Of a stretch of 64,000 bases of DNA, positions 1 to 12,269 are shown piece after piece. Source of the stretch: Cercophora sp. LCS_1 (taxonomy: Eukaryota > Ascomycota > Sordariomycetes > Sordariales > Lasiosphaeriaceae). The DNA is taken from contig JAPZLL010000060.1 of the NCBI GenBank assembly GCA_036250225.1, forward strand, positions 1-64,000. The letters run 5' to 3'. The notes beneath the pieces were generated by a model. It saw nothing but the letters and a program-made list of their open reading frames with translations. It was not told the DNA's origin and did no database searches. The position numbers were made by a program, and so were the translations under genes. How positions within the stretch are numbered: the first letter of the stretch is position 1; each line of letters starts with the position of its first letter.

Positions 1-105
1 GTCAAACCCCCCCCAATGCCGCCGCCAACAGTGGCCTACGGCCACTGTTGCTTTTGTGTGTGTGTTGTTTGTTTTGCGTGAGCTACCATCCCCATTTCAC
101 TATAT
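1..105 (+). repeat. Dispersed repeat, copy 1 of 2 (partner 6505-6608)
   Basis: About 100 bp starting with a C-rich tract closely matches 6505-6608 in the same orientation. Shared segments include GCCGC/GCCAACAGTG and a common end at GCCATCCCCATTTCA. It is cut by the window edge. It could be the edge of an LTR or of a DNA element; the family is not identified. Confidence 0.7.
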
Positions 106-119
106 TATTAATTATTTTC

Positions 120-1480
120 TATTGTTATTATAATAATAATAGACTTATAAGGTCTTTGAGTATATATCCTCTAAATATTTTGTCTTTTCCTTAAGGTTTA
201 TACTAACTACTAAATTTGAGGTTTTTGGACCCTAGTAAGGGCCCTAACTCGTTTCCCAGGTAAGTCCTTGGGTATTCCTTATAGAATTATAGAATACTAT
301 GGGTAACGCTTTAAGCAATTTTTTTAGGGACTAATCGACCTCAAATAGCTAAATAGTATCTAATTTTTTAAGTGTGGGCTGGAACTAGTTGCGGATATCC
401 TTTTCCTACCTTGGGCTGCGCCTTTTGGGTCTACTAAGGGTATAACCGAACTCCTAGTTTATAGTCCATTTATAAATTTTCTCCTTTTAGTGTTTTTAGT
501 ATTCCGGGTTAGTATAGAACTAATAGGAAATATATAAGCATTCGTTAAGTGCCTAATATATAACCCTAACCACAGGGTTCTAACTATTTGCCCGGAATTA
601 AATTCTTCAGTCGAACCAGAGATTGGACTCTTCCGTAGTCCAGTACAGCTATTGGTTTTTCCACTTTTCATTATATTATAGAAATATTTAATAATATATT
701 TTTTTTAGTATAAATAATAATCCTGTAAATATATATATTTAATCCAGGAAAGGTATTTATATTGGTAATATAGGGGGTATGTGGCTAAGTGCTTTCCCTC
801 CTCTAGTTCCTCCCAATAGTACTTTCCCACTAATTCCTAGAACTATAGGTAAATGAACTTAATAAAAAGATATTTTCTCTCGACTAATTTACTATCCGCC
901 CAATCTTCCCAGTCCCCATAGGTGGATTTTCCTTCTTTTAATCAATTGTTGGGTCTCCATTCTTCCCTTACCGATCACTAGTACTGAGGGGAATTGTTAC
1001 TTTAGTTTGTGGAATTATTGGGGTATATTTCTCAATAGTAGCTTTAGTTCATTAATTTAAATGTCTGCGCAACTTCCCTAATAATTTTTTTTTTTAATTT
1101 ATTGGTGGGAGAATTTGAGGGTGCCTGTTTTTCCTAATCCAACGTTTAATTTCTTAAATAGATAACTATTATTTCCAGATTTGAGGTTTTCGCAGGCGTG
1201 GATCCATTTGGAATATTTAAATAGGTCTTATTGTTCTGGGGTAAAGGAGGAATAGTACACATCCCAAAACTCCTTATTCCATTGTTTAATCTTTCGTTCT
1301 ATAGGTGGGGCTTTCTATTCCTTGGGGGCTATAGTAATTCTACCTTTAAAGGTGAGGATTAGTCTATTGTTTTACCTTTTAATATAATTATTAATAAATG
1401 TTTAATTAATATTGTTATCTAAGAGGTAATAGTCATTGTTGAGGAGGTAGTCCATTTAGTTGTTGTTTTCGGAATTAATT
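120..1480 (-). mobile_element. Decayed Ty3/gypsy gag-region fragment, reverse orientation
   Basis: The reverse complement of about 120-660 aligns with 1700-2230, for example GGTCGATT, an AGGGCCC block and TTTAGAGGATATATAC in the same order. This is therefore an inverted partial copy of the element that runs forward from about 1690. Every frame is closed by frequent stops. The longest open piece, 459-671 on the minus strand (70 codons), has no function of its own. Confidence 0.65.
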
Positions 1481-1489
1481 ATATGGATA

Positions 1490-1605
1490 ACTATAATATT
1501 GTGTCCATCCTGATTGGCTCGCCGGGGCTTTGTGGGTCGTTGCACCCCGGGCCCAATGATTGGTGTTCCGTAGTTGGCCCGTGCTCCCTTCCTGATGTCA
1601 TGACA
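1490..1605 (-). repeat. LTR fragment, reverse orientation
   Basis: Read on the minus strand from 1605, this starts TGTCATGAC and continues GGAGCACGGGCCAAC. That resembles the first ~100 bp of the solo LTR at 14285 (TGTCACGAC, GGAGCACGGACCAAC). It lies head to head between the inverted fragment on its left and the forward gypsy relic on its right. The far end of the LTR is not recognisable. Confidence 0.55.
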
Positions 1606-1689
1606 AAGGCCTACTACTAGATACTCCCCCAATGTAATAAAAAGTGGAGGAATCAACAACTATACTAAATTATAGAAGAATCCAATCTT

Positions 1690-4600
1690 AGGATCAATTA
1701 ATGAATCCAGCTCCAGACAAGCGACTAAAACCCTATAATTAGAACTACCTATATTAGGATCACCTATCAAATACTAAACAAATGTCTATGCACCTCCTAC
1801 CAGTTCTATACCAATCCGAAATATTAGGGGCACTAACTGGAAAAGGCCTATAAATGGATAGTAAAATAAGAGGTCGAACACATACAGAACTGGCCTAAAA
1901 ACTATAAAACAAGATGCAAGGGAAAGAAAAACACTCGAGACTAATTCCAACTCGCACTTGAGGAATTAGGCACCATCCAGCCGTTCGAGGTCGATTGGAC
2001 CCTCAAAAAGGACACATAAAACGTCCCTAATAAGGTTTTATATCTCCATCCAATATACCCCAGGACTCACTTAAAAAATGAGTCAGGGCCCTCACTAGGG
2101 CCCAAAAGCCTCTAATCCAACGGCTAATACGAGCTCTAAAAAGAAAACGAAGCATTTAGAGGATATATACCCAAAGACCTCACAAGTCCGTTATTATAAT
2201 AACAGTAATGGAAAATAATCGGTAATACTTTACCATTAATGCCAATGGAACCAATAGCTACAGAAAACCGTTTAGAATACAAATAGTAATTAATATAGAT
2301 AGTATAAAAACCCTAATCAACCCCCAGTTTATTAATAAATACCGACTCCCTCATAAAGAATTACTAAAACCTATTAATATTACTTTAGGAAAAGAAACTC
2401 CATACTAATACAATAATGGAAAGATTATATATTCTTCAACATTCTTAATTATAATAGATGGAAATATACAGGAGATTACATTTAAGGTTGTATTAATAGT
2501 TAGATATAATATAATCCTTAAAGAACTATAATTAAAAAAATATAACCCTTAAATAGACTTTGAAGATAGCCACCTCTCAATTCGAAACTGCAATAATAAG
2601 GCCTCAATTTTATACCCAGAATATATATTATAAAAGACCAGGGAAGCGAAAACCGGTATAAAGCGGAATGCTTATAGGGTATCCCCTAAAGAAACTAAAT
2701 CCCAAGAACCAATAGTGCTATAAATTAAATTTACAATACAAAACGCTGGAAACGATTCCAGGTATAAATTAAATAAAACTATAGTCAAGGATTGTATAGA
2801 TCCAAATAACGACTTAAAAGAAGGAGCCTCTAGAGGGTCCCTAAAGTACAGGCATTTCTAGAAAAAAAAATCAAGGGACTATCCAAATATGGACCCTGGG
2901 ACTACAAGATTAAACTCAAAAAAGGAGCCCAATTAAAATTCTTTAAAACGTACTACCTAAATCCAATAAAAACCTAAGGAACGGATTTATTAAAGAATTT
3001 TAGTCCCCAGCAGGGTATCCAATACTATTTGTCCCCAAAAAGGATGGGAAACTTTGCATAGTTATTAACTATTGAGCGCTTAATGAAAATATAATCAAAA
3101 CCCAATACCCTTTACCACTCATTTCGGAAATTAGGAAATGACTAGTGGGAACCAATTGGTTTATTAGCTTCAACTTCCCCATGGGATTTAATTATATCAA
3201 TATTAAAAAAGGAAACAAATATAAAACAGCGTTCCACATACTACAAGAACACTTCCAATATTATATTATACCTTTTAGACTTACTAACGCACCTATATTA
3301 TTCCAAAATATAATCGATTACGTTTTAAGACCATTCCTCAGCAAATTTGATATACTTATTTATTTCCGAACGTTTAAAAAATACTAACAATATGTATAAT
3401 AAGTATTAATAATATTGGAATAAATTAAACTAACAGTCAATCTGGAGAAAAGTCAATTTTATATATAGAAATTCAACTATTTGGGATTTAGAATATCCCC
3501 CGGGAAGATCGAAATGCAGCTAGAAAAGATCAAAGCAGTCCAGGACTAACCTATACTAAAAATACAAACAGAAATTCAATCGTTTATTAGATTAGCCAAC
3601 TTTTACTAATATTTTATACGAGACTTCGCTAAAATTACAAAATCGCTATATAAACTATATAGTATGGGAGTAACATTTAAATGGACCTAGCACTAATAAG
3701 AAGTGTTTAATAAGCTCAAGCATATATTTATAATAATACTAATATTAATATTACCGAACTTCTCGAAACCATTTAGAATAGAAACCAATACTTCAGATTT
3801 TGCCCTGGGAGAAATTCTCAACCAGAAATAAACAGATAGAAAGTATCACCCATATACATTTCTATCCAAGGCAATTAGTAAACTAACGCTATAATACCCC
3901 ATTCACAATAAAGAGCTAATAGTAATTATTTAGTGCTTTACTAAATGGATATTATACCTAATAGGAATAGAGGAAGCAATTGAAGTCCTCTCCAATTATA
4001 ATAACCTTAGGTATTTCTTTATAAAAAAGTTTAGCCCAAAAAAAATCCAATAATTAGAGTTTATAGCCCTATTTTACTTTAAAATCCACCACATAAAAGG
4101 AAAAGACAATGGGAGAGCCAATACCCTTAATAAAAGGCTAGACCACTATTATACATATAAATAGCTAGAGTTACTACTACTGTTTCAAACAGTAATTAAT
4201 AGAACATTCAAACACATACTACAAACTACGAAAGATTAGATACCTAAAGATATTGTTTATATCCAATAGACTATACTCTGGAAATACTAGGTTGAATAAT
4301 AATAAAGGAAAGATTTCACTTAGGGACTATACCCACAGAACGGGCAGAGGGGCCCCTATAATAGGTACAACTTCCACAGGCAGTACCAAAACTGCGCCCG
4401 AGAAAACTATAGCAATTGCATATACTATAACAATATCTAAAACATTGATAGAAAGGTTACTGGAGGATATAACGAAAACAATAGGCTATAGTACAATAAT
4501 AAGCCCTATATCCACAGCTCTAACCTCCAATAAAAATACATCTAATAAATTTATAAAATATAAATTAGAGGATATGTAGGAAGGGCAAAAATATTCACAC

Positions 4601-5038
4601 ACCTTCCCAAAAATAAAAAAAACTAGTAGAAGAGGTCATTAACAATTATAATACTTGCAATAAGATTAAGACTAAGCAATACAAACTATACAGTTTCCTA
4701 GAACCTCTTCCAGCTCCAGAAACACTATGGAGTTCAATTTTAATAGACTTTATTATAGGGATCCTGGATTCCAAGGACCCCACTATAGGTATGAATTATA
4801 AATCTATCTAAATAGTCGTTAATAGACTAACGAAATGGGTATACTTTCTGCTTTATAAGAAAAATACAATAATAAAACAATTTACCTATATATTCAAATG
4901 GGACATTATTTTAACCCACCTCTGGCCAAACAACATTGTTTCCAATAGGGACAAACTCTTTATTTCTAAATTTTAATAAGAGTTAATAAAACAAATGGAT
5001 ATTAGTAATAAACTTTCAATAGCCCACTACCTAGTGAA
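1690..5038 (+). mobile_element. Ty3/gypsy retrotransposon relic, gag-pol, RIP-decayed
   Basis: Domains can be read through stops in order. A gag segment spans about 1690-2230. A retropepsin-like segment spans about 2280-2590, with the motif RLPHKELLKPI. Reverse transcriptase spans about 2850-3600; its best open piece is 3145-3387, with FRLTNAPILFQN matching the RT motif FGLTNAPATFQ. RNase H spans about 3650-4150, and integrase about 4200-5035, including NRLTKWVYFLL (consensus DRLTKWAHF) and IVSNRDKLFIS (consensus IVSDRD). Order RT-RNaseH-IN is diagnostic of Ty3/gypsy. Stops are mostly TAA/TAG, so no protein can be made. No 3' LTR follows: homology ends at about 5038. Confidence 0.9.
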
Positions 5039-5039
5039 C

Positions 5040-5380
5040 TGGTGGTGAACGACACACACACACAGAACCCAGTGGTCGGCCTTCCTCTGATCGGAGGGAG
5101 GCATGTGGACGACGACGATAACAACGTAGGAAGACGACGTAGGGAAAACAACGTAGGAAGACAACGTAGGAAAACAACAACGCACCTCGTCACCCCCTGG
5201 AACTTCGTCATGGTGGTGAGTTGTTCTGTTCAATCTAAATCTGAGGCGCTGGCGCAACACTTATGCCCAGGCGTCACGTGCCGAGCACGTGACAGCCTGC
5301 TTACCACCGTGACTATGTACAAAAACGGAAAGGCAACCGCAGGCCAGCTCTCCTTAGCCGTCACCCCAAGTCAATAATAA
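5040..5380. other. GC-balanced segment with short direct repeats
   Basis: After the integrase homology stops, base composition changes abruptly. Positions 5118-5190 hold four imperfect repeats of a GACAACGTAGGAA-like unit. Frames through here are open only because of the composition. I recognise no domain. It could be an LTR-internal junction or a filler sequence between elements. Confidence 0.4.
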
Positions 5381-5382
5381 AG

Positions 5383-6160
5383 TTTTTGTGGACAATAAGG
5401 TTTGCTTTAATTGTACAAAATGAATTTTTCCAAATCTGCCCGTTTTTCTCTTTTACTATTTTCAATTATCCAGTGGAATCCCAAACTATGCCCGAGAACG
5501 TTATAAGACTATGCTGAAATATTAAGATCCCACGTATTAGTTAGCTATTAAGGTATACACACCTATTAAGTAATCTATATATTATTGTTAATAAGAACGT
5601 ATTATAGTATTGTATTTATAAGGCAAAAGATAGGTATTAAGAGTAAGCTTTCTATTAGGGAGTATAGTAAAAAAATAGTGCTTAAAGACATTACCTTGGT
5701 TATACTAAAGGCGGGGAAGGTATACAATTATATGGTTGATATTATTAAAAATATACTGCCCTTTAAAAGTATACCTATAGAGGAGCTGCAAAATAATAAT
5801 CTAGTAGAAATCTTTGCATTTATTATAGAAATCTGCGGAGAGGATGGATATATACTGGGGGATAAAAAAGAAAGGAAGGAGTTCAATAATAACTGCTATA
5901 AGAGATTCCAGGAATATATCGAACCAACTATTGAGCGAGCCCTAGAGATTGCCAAGGTTGTTACTAGTATTGAGAAAACCAAGTAGGAAAAAGTATAGAA
6001 GGGCGAGGTGGATATATATATACGCAGCCAAACAAATAAAGAAAGACCCCTCAACTATAGCCATACAGCCTTTAAGTTGATAAACTGTACAAAAACACTA
6101 AAGAACCTATAATAAACCTTGTAATAAACCTCATATATCCTCTTCGAGGAGTAATCTATC
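5383..6160 (+). repeat. Copy A of the 1-kb unknown element (partner 11263-12269)
   Basis: Positions 5383-6160 align with 11490-12269, for example TGGAATCCCAAACTATGCC at 5473 and CTCTTCGAGGA near the 3' end. The copy carries a 133-codon open frame (5585-5986) that is interrupted in the other copy. The predicted peptide is Lys/Ile-rich and matches no family I know. The first ~220 bp of the full element are missing or too diverged to recognise here. Confidence 0.7.
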
Positions 6161-6924
6161 TATTTATTAATTTATAAATTGGTTATCTAAATAACTATAG
6201 TATTATTTATTATCCAAACAGTTGTTTTAGGCTCGGATAATAGTGCCCACTTAACCTTTTTAGGTGCTTTACATTCTCGGATAAAATATCTGTTTTTTTA
6301 TAGTTATAGTATTGAACTTTACTCTTATATTTAGGTGGTACTTTAATTTGCTATAAATTATTATATTGACTTGGGGTGGCGCAGGGCGGCCATTTCTGGG
6401 ACCCCTGAACCCCTGAATCACATAGTGGCCTGTACACCACCACAGCCGTCAAAACCTTCGTCGCGCGCACTGCGCGCGCGTCTCTGTATCTAGGAATCAA
6501 CCATTGACAACCCCCCCAATACAGCCGCTGCCAACAGTGACCTACAGCCACTCTTGCTTTCTTATGTGTTTTATTTGTTTTATGTGAGCTGCCATCCCCA
6601 TTTCAATATCCATTTTGAACTATATCAATATTTATAGGTTTTAGTTATTAAATTAATAGCTACTAGTGCCCTATAACTAATGGCCAACAGCAATAGTAGT
6701 AGATAATAGCTACTACACCATAGAAGCCACTCGCAGAACACGAGGTTTTATAGCCCACTAAATCTTCTAGATCACTAGACAACTAGACCACTCTCAAACA
6801 CAATAATCGGTACCCCCCAAGGACAACCCCCCATCTTCTCAATACTACAACTTTTTCAATTCCTTACCAAACCACACTAAAATTGACATAATAACTGTAC
6901 ATAAGCAAAATATTTAGTCTACAA
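6161..6924. other. Repeat-derived spacer including second copy of the window-edge repeat
   Basis: Positions 6361-6600 are GC-richer than their surroundings. Positions 6505-6608 match 1-105. A GCGCGC tract occurs at 6460-6482. No coding domain was recognised; the 66-codon minus-strand frame at 6351-6551 lies in the GC-rich part and is probably chance. Confidence 0.5.
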
Positions 6925-8515
6925 AAGATGAAGTTACTAAAGGTGTTCCTCTACATGTAGCGGCCAGCTACCCTATCCGATTGGAAATCGATAAAGGTTG
7001 CCAAAATAATGGCCCAACGACTATTACCAGCTTACAAAAGCTTTGTAACTCAATGGGCCTTAGTTTAGGAGGCTGCAGGTCAATCTAGGTCATACATTCA
7101 AATTGCTGGCTTTGCCTCACAGATCCTACTTGAGGCCGGTAATGAGAATAGCGTTGGTGTACAATAAATTGACTGGTTTTTAAAGTGCAATCCTAAAGTT
7201 AAAACCAAAAACTCGGTATTATTAGATTTAGAAAGAGTACTTATAAGGCTTATAAAAAGTTTTATAGCTATTTACATAAACAGATTATGTACAGAAATAT
7301 TACTACCTCCTATATCACCAATATAGACGAACACAGTATACAGGAGGAAATAAAAACCAATATAGAAAAGGTTATTAATAATACTTATGCTTCGAAGGCT
7401 ATCCAAATATCCTCTAATAAGGTATTAGTTATTAAAGCAAGGACTATAGACAGCTGTAAATTAAAACTGGTAGTGATCTTTATTGGGGCCTCTCTTTAAG
7501 GTTAATAATAATATCCATCTAGTTTTAAATATGAGGAGGATTTACTAGGATGGAAATGCAATTATTTTCCTACCGGTTGGAGTAATGCTAGGATTGCCTT
7601 GAAATAGCTGAATGAGGTCTATTTGCTGGAAATTAAACCGTTAAACCCTAATTACTAGTACCTTTTAATCCTTACCAAACACATTAGCCATTTGACTAAT
7701 GAATTCCAATTTATTGCCTTTAAGAACAAGGTCTAATTGGTCTACTTTCCTCCCTATACCTCTTATAAAACCCAGCCACTTAACCGGAATATTTTTAGTA
7801 TACTTTTGCTTAAAGACTAGAGAACTTGTAACCCATATTACCTCTATACCTATTAATACGCAATGGTTCCTTTTAGCCTACTACAATACCTCCAAAAAAA
7901 ATAAGGACTAGAAATATATTCTCCGACTTTAGAAATACTAATATCTAGCCCATTAGGCCGGAAATAGTATTTAATAACTCTACTACAATCCTCGACAACG
8001 AGGAGGAGCCCCAGGTCACCTCAATATTAAGAATTCAGTAGTCAATTATCAAAAACACCATCATTAAAATACCACAAGGCTCATAAGACATCTACAAGAG
8101 TCTCCAAACTACTAGAAAGTTTGTTTCGCCAACCAACTGTATCAATAGAGCTCTCCTTACCAAGGCAGGGAAGGCTCTGGATACTAAGAACGCTAAAATT
8201 ATTATATATTTAAAGGCTAAAATCTCAAAGATGGAAAAGGATATTAACGCTATAAAGTCTTAAAAGTAAGAAAAAGTTCAAAATAAATAGAAATAATAAG
8301 TTTATAAGCACTGAGGCAATTACTAAGGCTTAAGAGGCGAGCAAGAGGCCTCCCAAGCGGAAGAGGGGAGGTCGATAGTCAAACTCTAAACCAATTGTTA
8401 AAGAGGTTGAAAGAGTATTTAATAACAATTTAAAAAGGCTTAAATAGATCCAAGAGATATATTTACACGTTTTTTACAGTTTAATTCTAAAAAAAAAAGA
8501 TAGTCAAATTGATGT
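6925..8515 (+). pseudogene. Tc1/mariner pogo/Fot1-type transposase relic
   Basis: Translations through stops show the usual layout of a fungal pogo transposase. There is an N-terminal helix-turn-helix region (about 6930-7200), WFLKCNPKVKTK near 7160-7210 matching the conserved WxxRFLKRNPxxK segment, NIDEHSIQE at about 7320 matching the NMDEHGIQEG region around the first catalytic Asp, FIGASL at about 7480, and LPLRTRSNWSTFLP followed by PSHLTG and FLVYF at 7715-7810 matching the conserved VxLPPHTSHxTQPLDVxxF segment. The C-terminal Lys-rich tail ends near 8515. Many TAG/TAA stops fit RIP. Terminal inverted repeats were not located. Confidence 0.8.
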
Positions 8516-8634
8516 AGTTGTCCTGGGGATAGTAATACCAAGTATATCCAAAAGTGAGGTATATATAAAAGTTGGGTCCAGTTATTTAATATATTATGTT
8601 AGTGTTTTAGCTTATAAAACCCTCTGGAACAGAA

Positions 8635-9136
8635 TGTAACGACCTGCAAGTCGCCCCAAATGGCTGCCGAACACGGGCCAACAAGCCCCCGCAGTCACCA
8701 CAATACGAGCAATAGTATAGGCACAGTAATTAATACAGACTACTCACCCTACTCACAAAGTTTCCCAATAAGCACGGAAAATAGCCACAGAGGGTATTTA
8801 CTCTACTTCCTGTGATCACCAGAAAGTACTAAGAACACAGTGAGCAAGGTATAAAAATATCTGTTATTACCAATATTATAGAAACTATCATTATGCCTAC
8901 AATGGAGTAAGGGACCCTTGGTTCCTCACACTAACAATATATTATTTTTGAGCACTACTTAGTAAGACCCATTGTCTGGGACCTTAAAGTCTATAATCTA
9001 CTTAATAGTATACCCCCTTCGAGAGTTATACTAGCCTTTACTTCATTATTTTACATCCACTCTATCTAAATCCTGTCTACTCTTGCAATCTATCTTTATC
9101 AGATTTACCCCAGTATACCTAAAATAGGCTATAATA
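8635..9136 (+). repeat. 5' LTR of a decayed gypsy copy
   Basis: This is about 502 bp, starting TGTAACGACC and ending at a position equivalent to the GCCGTAACA end of the intact solo LTR at 14285-14791. Its second half (8930-9136) aligns well with 13690-13907 and 14550-14791, with many C-to-T and G-to-A changes. It precedes gag sequence in the correct orientation. Confidence 0.75.
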
Positions 9137-9817
9137 TATATTATTAGTGTCTTTCTATAAGATTGTTGTTTATTGAACTTTTAAACCAGAAACCCTTATA
9201 ATATCGGCCACTAAATCTACAATTAGAGGTATTAAGGGTAAAGGAACGTCCAACACTACCTCTACTTCCTCCTCTATAAAAGAGTTCGTAGGAATGTTCA
9301 ATATTATAAAATTGGAATAAAAAAGACTTAGGGATAAGGTCGATACTATGGAGGAGGAAGACAAAGGTATAAAGGATTTATAATGCAAATTTGTTAAATT
9401 ATTAACCCCTCTGCACTTTAAAGGCGAATTATCCCAACTTAATTCCTAAATTGTCCAACTTTGCGACTATATTACTTATAATAATGTCTGCTTTAAAGAT
9501 GAGGGATCTAGAACTATCTATAGAGGAGCCCTTTTGAATAGAATAGCTACTAAATGGTTTAAACCCTATATAAGACAATACTTTGAGTATACCAGATTAA
9601 AGGGCAATAAGAAGGAAATAAGGGAGACTAAGCGGACCCAGTTTAAAGCTAGACATACTATTTCCTATAAAATGTTCGACAATTTTGAGAATTTCATTTG
9701 CGTAATTATAACCAAATTTGGGGAACTAGATACCGAACGACGAGCCGAATAGAGACTCCTGGGCCTATGCTAGCAAACTTCCAGTACCAAGTATGTAATA
9801 CAATTCCGCATTATTAC

Positions 9818-10218
9818 TCTTAAAGGTCACGGGGATACGGAAGTATAAAGTGGAACAACGGTAGTGGTATTAATGGTGATATATTCAACAGTAAAGAAAT
9901 CTAATTACCAGAGGCGCGGGAGCACCTATATTTATGGGGGTGTGGTGCCCTGTGGGTGTGGCAACCTTTCAGATTTTTCCAGGCTCGGAAACGCTAAAGA
10001 TCCACTAATCCATTTGCCGAACGTGGAATACCAGGGATACCCTGGTTCCAGATTGTTATGCTGGATCGTTTGATCAATGCTCTGATTCAGGGCCTGGAAA
10101 TATACAGGGTACCCTGGTTTATAGTGGTCTTAGCCTGTGGATTCCATCCACAGGCTCCACACGCACCAAATGCGCTGTATTGCGTACAACCACTTCAAAC
10201 TTCACAGGTAAACGAATA
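9818..10218. mobile_element. 401-bp insertion with 8-bp target duplication, unknown family
   Basis: The gag reading stops at 9817 and continues at 10227. ATTATTAC occurs exactly at 9810-9817 and again at 10219-10226, a perfect 8-bp duplication; removing one copy plus the insert rejoins gag in frame. The insert is GC-balanced and contains several short palindromes, for example CCAGGGATACCCTGG near 10030 and CCTGTGGATTCCATCCACAGG-type pairing near 10134-10156. No clear terminal inverted repeats are visible. An 8-bp duplication fits hAT-type DNA transposons, so it may be a non-autonomous hAT derivative. Confidence 0.65.
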
Positions 10219-10488
10219 ATTATTACCAATACCCACTTTAAGGATAAGGCCCTTATAATATTATTTTAATAAGGATTAAAATAGTATATTACTAATAAAC
10301 TTTATAAATTCAACTGTCCCCAAAAGCTTTAGGATATAGTCGAATTTACTATTAGAGTAGATAACTACTATTTTAATTATTAATAAGAGGTTAATTGGAA
10401 GAGGAAATTTTCTATTAATAAACTAGTAAAATAAGAAAAGCCTATTAAAAAAGTCTGAGGCACAGTGGCTAATAAATTAAAACTACTA

Positions 10489-10928
10489 ACGTGTGTTATA
10501 TGCGAGTGACCCATATAAGCGAGTGACCCAAGCGACTTTCCACATATAACCCTGAAAATACCCCCCTGTTAAAATCGCCAAATTGTAATCAAAAGTCTTA
10601 AAATTTTCAATATTGTAACTTAATAAAACATTAAAATAGAAACATAACTAATGCGCCCCGTTGACTAATCTAAGTTTTGAGAAACGGTAAATGCACTTAG
10701 GGTTATGTATGTAATAACGAAACTCGCTGAGTTTTCAGGGTCTTAATTTAGGAATAAAATCAGATGAAAATTTCTGTATTGATTTATAATTTGTAAATAT
10801 GCCAGTTTTTAAATTATAAGAGTTTCTATTAGCATTTGGCGATTTTAGCAGGGGTGAATTTTCAGGGTTATATGTGGAAAGTCGCTTGGGTCACTCGCCT
10901 ATATGGGTCACTCGCATATAACACACGT
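10489..10928. mobile_element. MITE with ~95-bp terminal inverted repeats, TA duplication
   Basis: The ends are ACGTGTGTTATATGCGAGTG and its reverse complement. By hand alignment the inverted repeats extend about 95 bp with four mismatches. Each end carries two copies of GCGAGTGACCCA. TA flanks both sides (10487-10488 and 10929-10930). The AT-rich centre has no open frame. The TA duplication and ACGT start fit a non-autonomous Tc1/mariner (Fot1/pogo) element. It interrupts the gag relic. Confidence 0.85.
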
Positions 10929-11262
10929 TACCTATAAATAAACAATTAGATAGAACGACTTAATTAATATATTTTAAAGCCTATATTAATTTTAGATAAG
11001 ACAATTAGTTTAAATTATTACTAACAATATAGATAGTCTACAACACTACAACTATAGAATTAATAAACGTATTATTATTTTTTATACTTTTTGGTAAAGA
11101 ATTAGAACTTTAGTAAAGACTACTAATGGACGCGCTATAAGCTGTTATATGTGCCAATTAGCTCCAAAAACTATATAATTACCTCAAGGCCAAACTTAAA
11201 TTTATATACAATTAAATGAAATACTATTATAACTATAAGAAATTTAAAGGACTAGATCTATA

Positions 11263-12269
11263 TATAGCAAGAAAGCCAGAAACTGTAGCCGGCGAAAAAG
11301 ATCTTTTACAACGCAAAAACCCTGTGGTGTTTTTTTTACTCGAACGCAGCCCCGGCTCCGGGAGAGAAAGCCACTATCTGCCGGCCCCACTGTGCACAAT
11401 CAAGGTTCCGATACATAACCGAGCGCTGAGGATCCGGCTCCGAACGCTGAAACTCTATAAGAGTAACGCGAGGCCCTCAGTTATAATAAAGTTTTCGCGG
11501 ATAATAAGGTTTGCCTCAATTGTATAAAATGGATTTTCCCAAATTTGCCCGCCTTCCTCCTTTACCATTTCCAACCATCCTTAGCGGAATCCCAAACTAT
11601 ACCCGAGAACACTGCAAGACTGCGCTGAAACATTAAGATCCCATGTACTAACCGGCCATTAAGGCATATATACCCATTGAGCAACCTATACATTACTATT
11701 AATAAGAATGTGCTATAGTACTATATTTATGAGCTGAAGTAAAAAGCTGGGCACTAAGGGTAAACTTTCTATTAAGGAGCACAATAAGAAGATAGTGCTT
11801 AAGGACGTTATTTTGGCTATACCAAAGGTGAGCAAGGTATACATTAAGAAAGCTAATAGTATTAAGAAGATTCTACCTTTTGAGGATATATTAGTGGAGG
11901 AATTATAGAATAAAGATCTAGTAAAGATCTTTATATTCATTGCAGAAATTAGTAGAAAGTATGGGGGGGGTACTGGGGGGAGGAGAAGTAGGTAAGGAGT
12001 TTAGCAATAATTATTGCGGGAGACTCCAGGAACATATTGAGCTAACCATCGAGCGAGCCCTAGAGATTGCCAAGGTCGTTACTGGTATTGAGGAAACCGA
12101 GTAGGAAAAAGTATAGAAGGGCGAGGTGGATACGTATATATACAGTCAAATAGATAAAGAAAGACCCCTCAATTATAGCCGTACAGCTTTTGAGTAAATA
12201 AACTATAAAAAAAAACACTAAAGAACCTGCAATAAACCTTATAATAAACCTCATGTATCCTCTTCGAGG
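11263..12269 (+). mobile_element. 1007-bp unknown element flanked by a 16-bp target duplication (copy B)
   Basis: AAGGACTAGATCTATA occurs at 11247-11262 and again at 12270-12285. The insert starts TATAGCAAGAAAGCC and ends CTCTTCGAGG. Its first ~200 bp match 25319-25519 and the rest match 5383-6160, so it is a repeat family with at least three copies in this window. A duplication of this length is typical of target-primed integration (non-LTR retroelements), but there is no poly(A) tail, RT or endonuclease. The frame that is open in copy A is broken here. The family is unrecognised. Confidence 0.75.

Noticed and set aside
9864..10073. 69-codon frame in the 401-bp insertion
   Set aside because: It is too short, has no domain, and runs across palindromic noncoding sequence.
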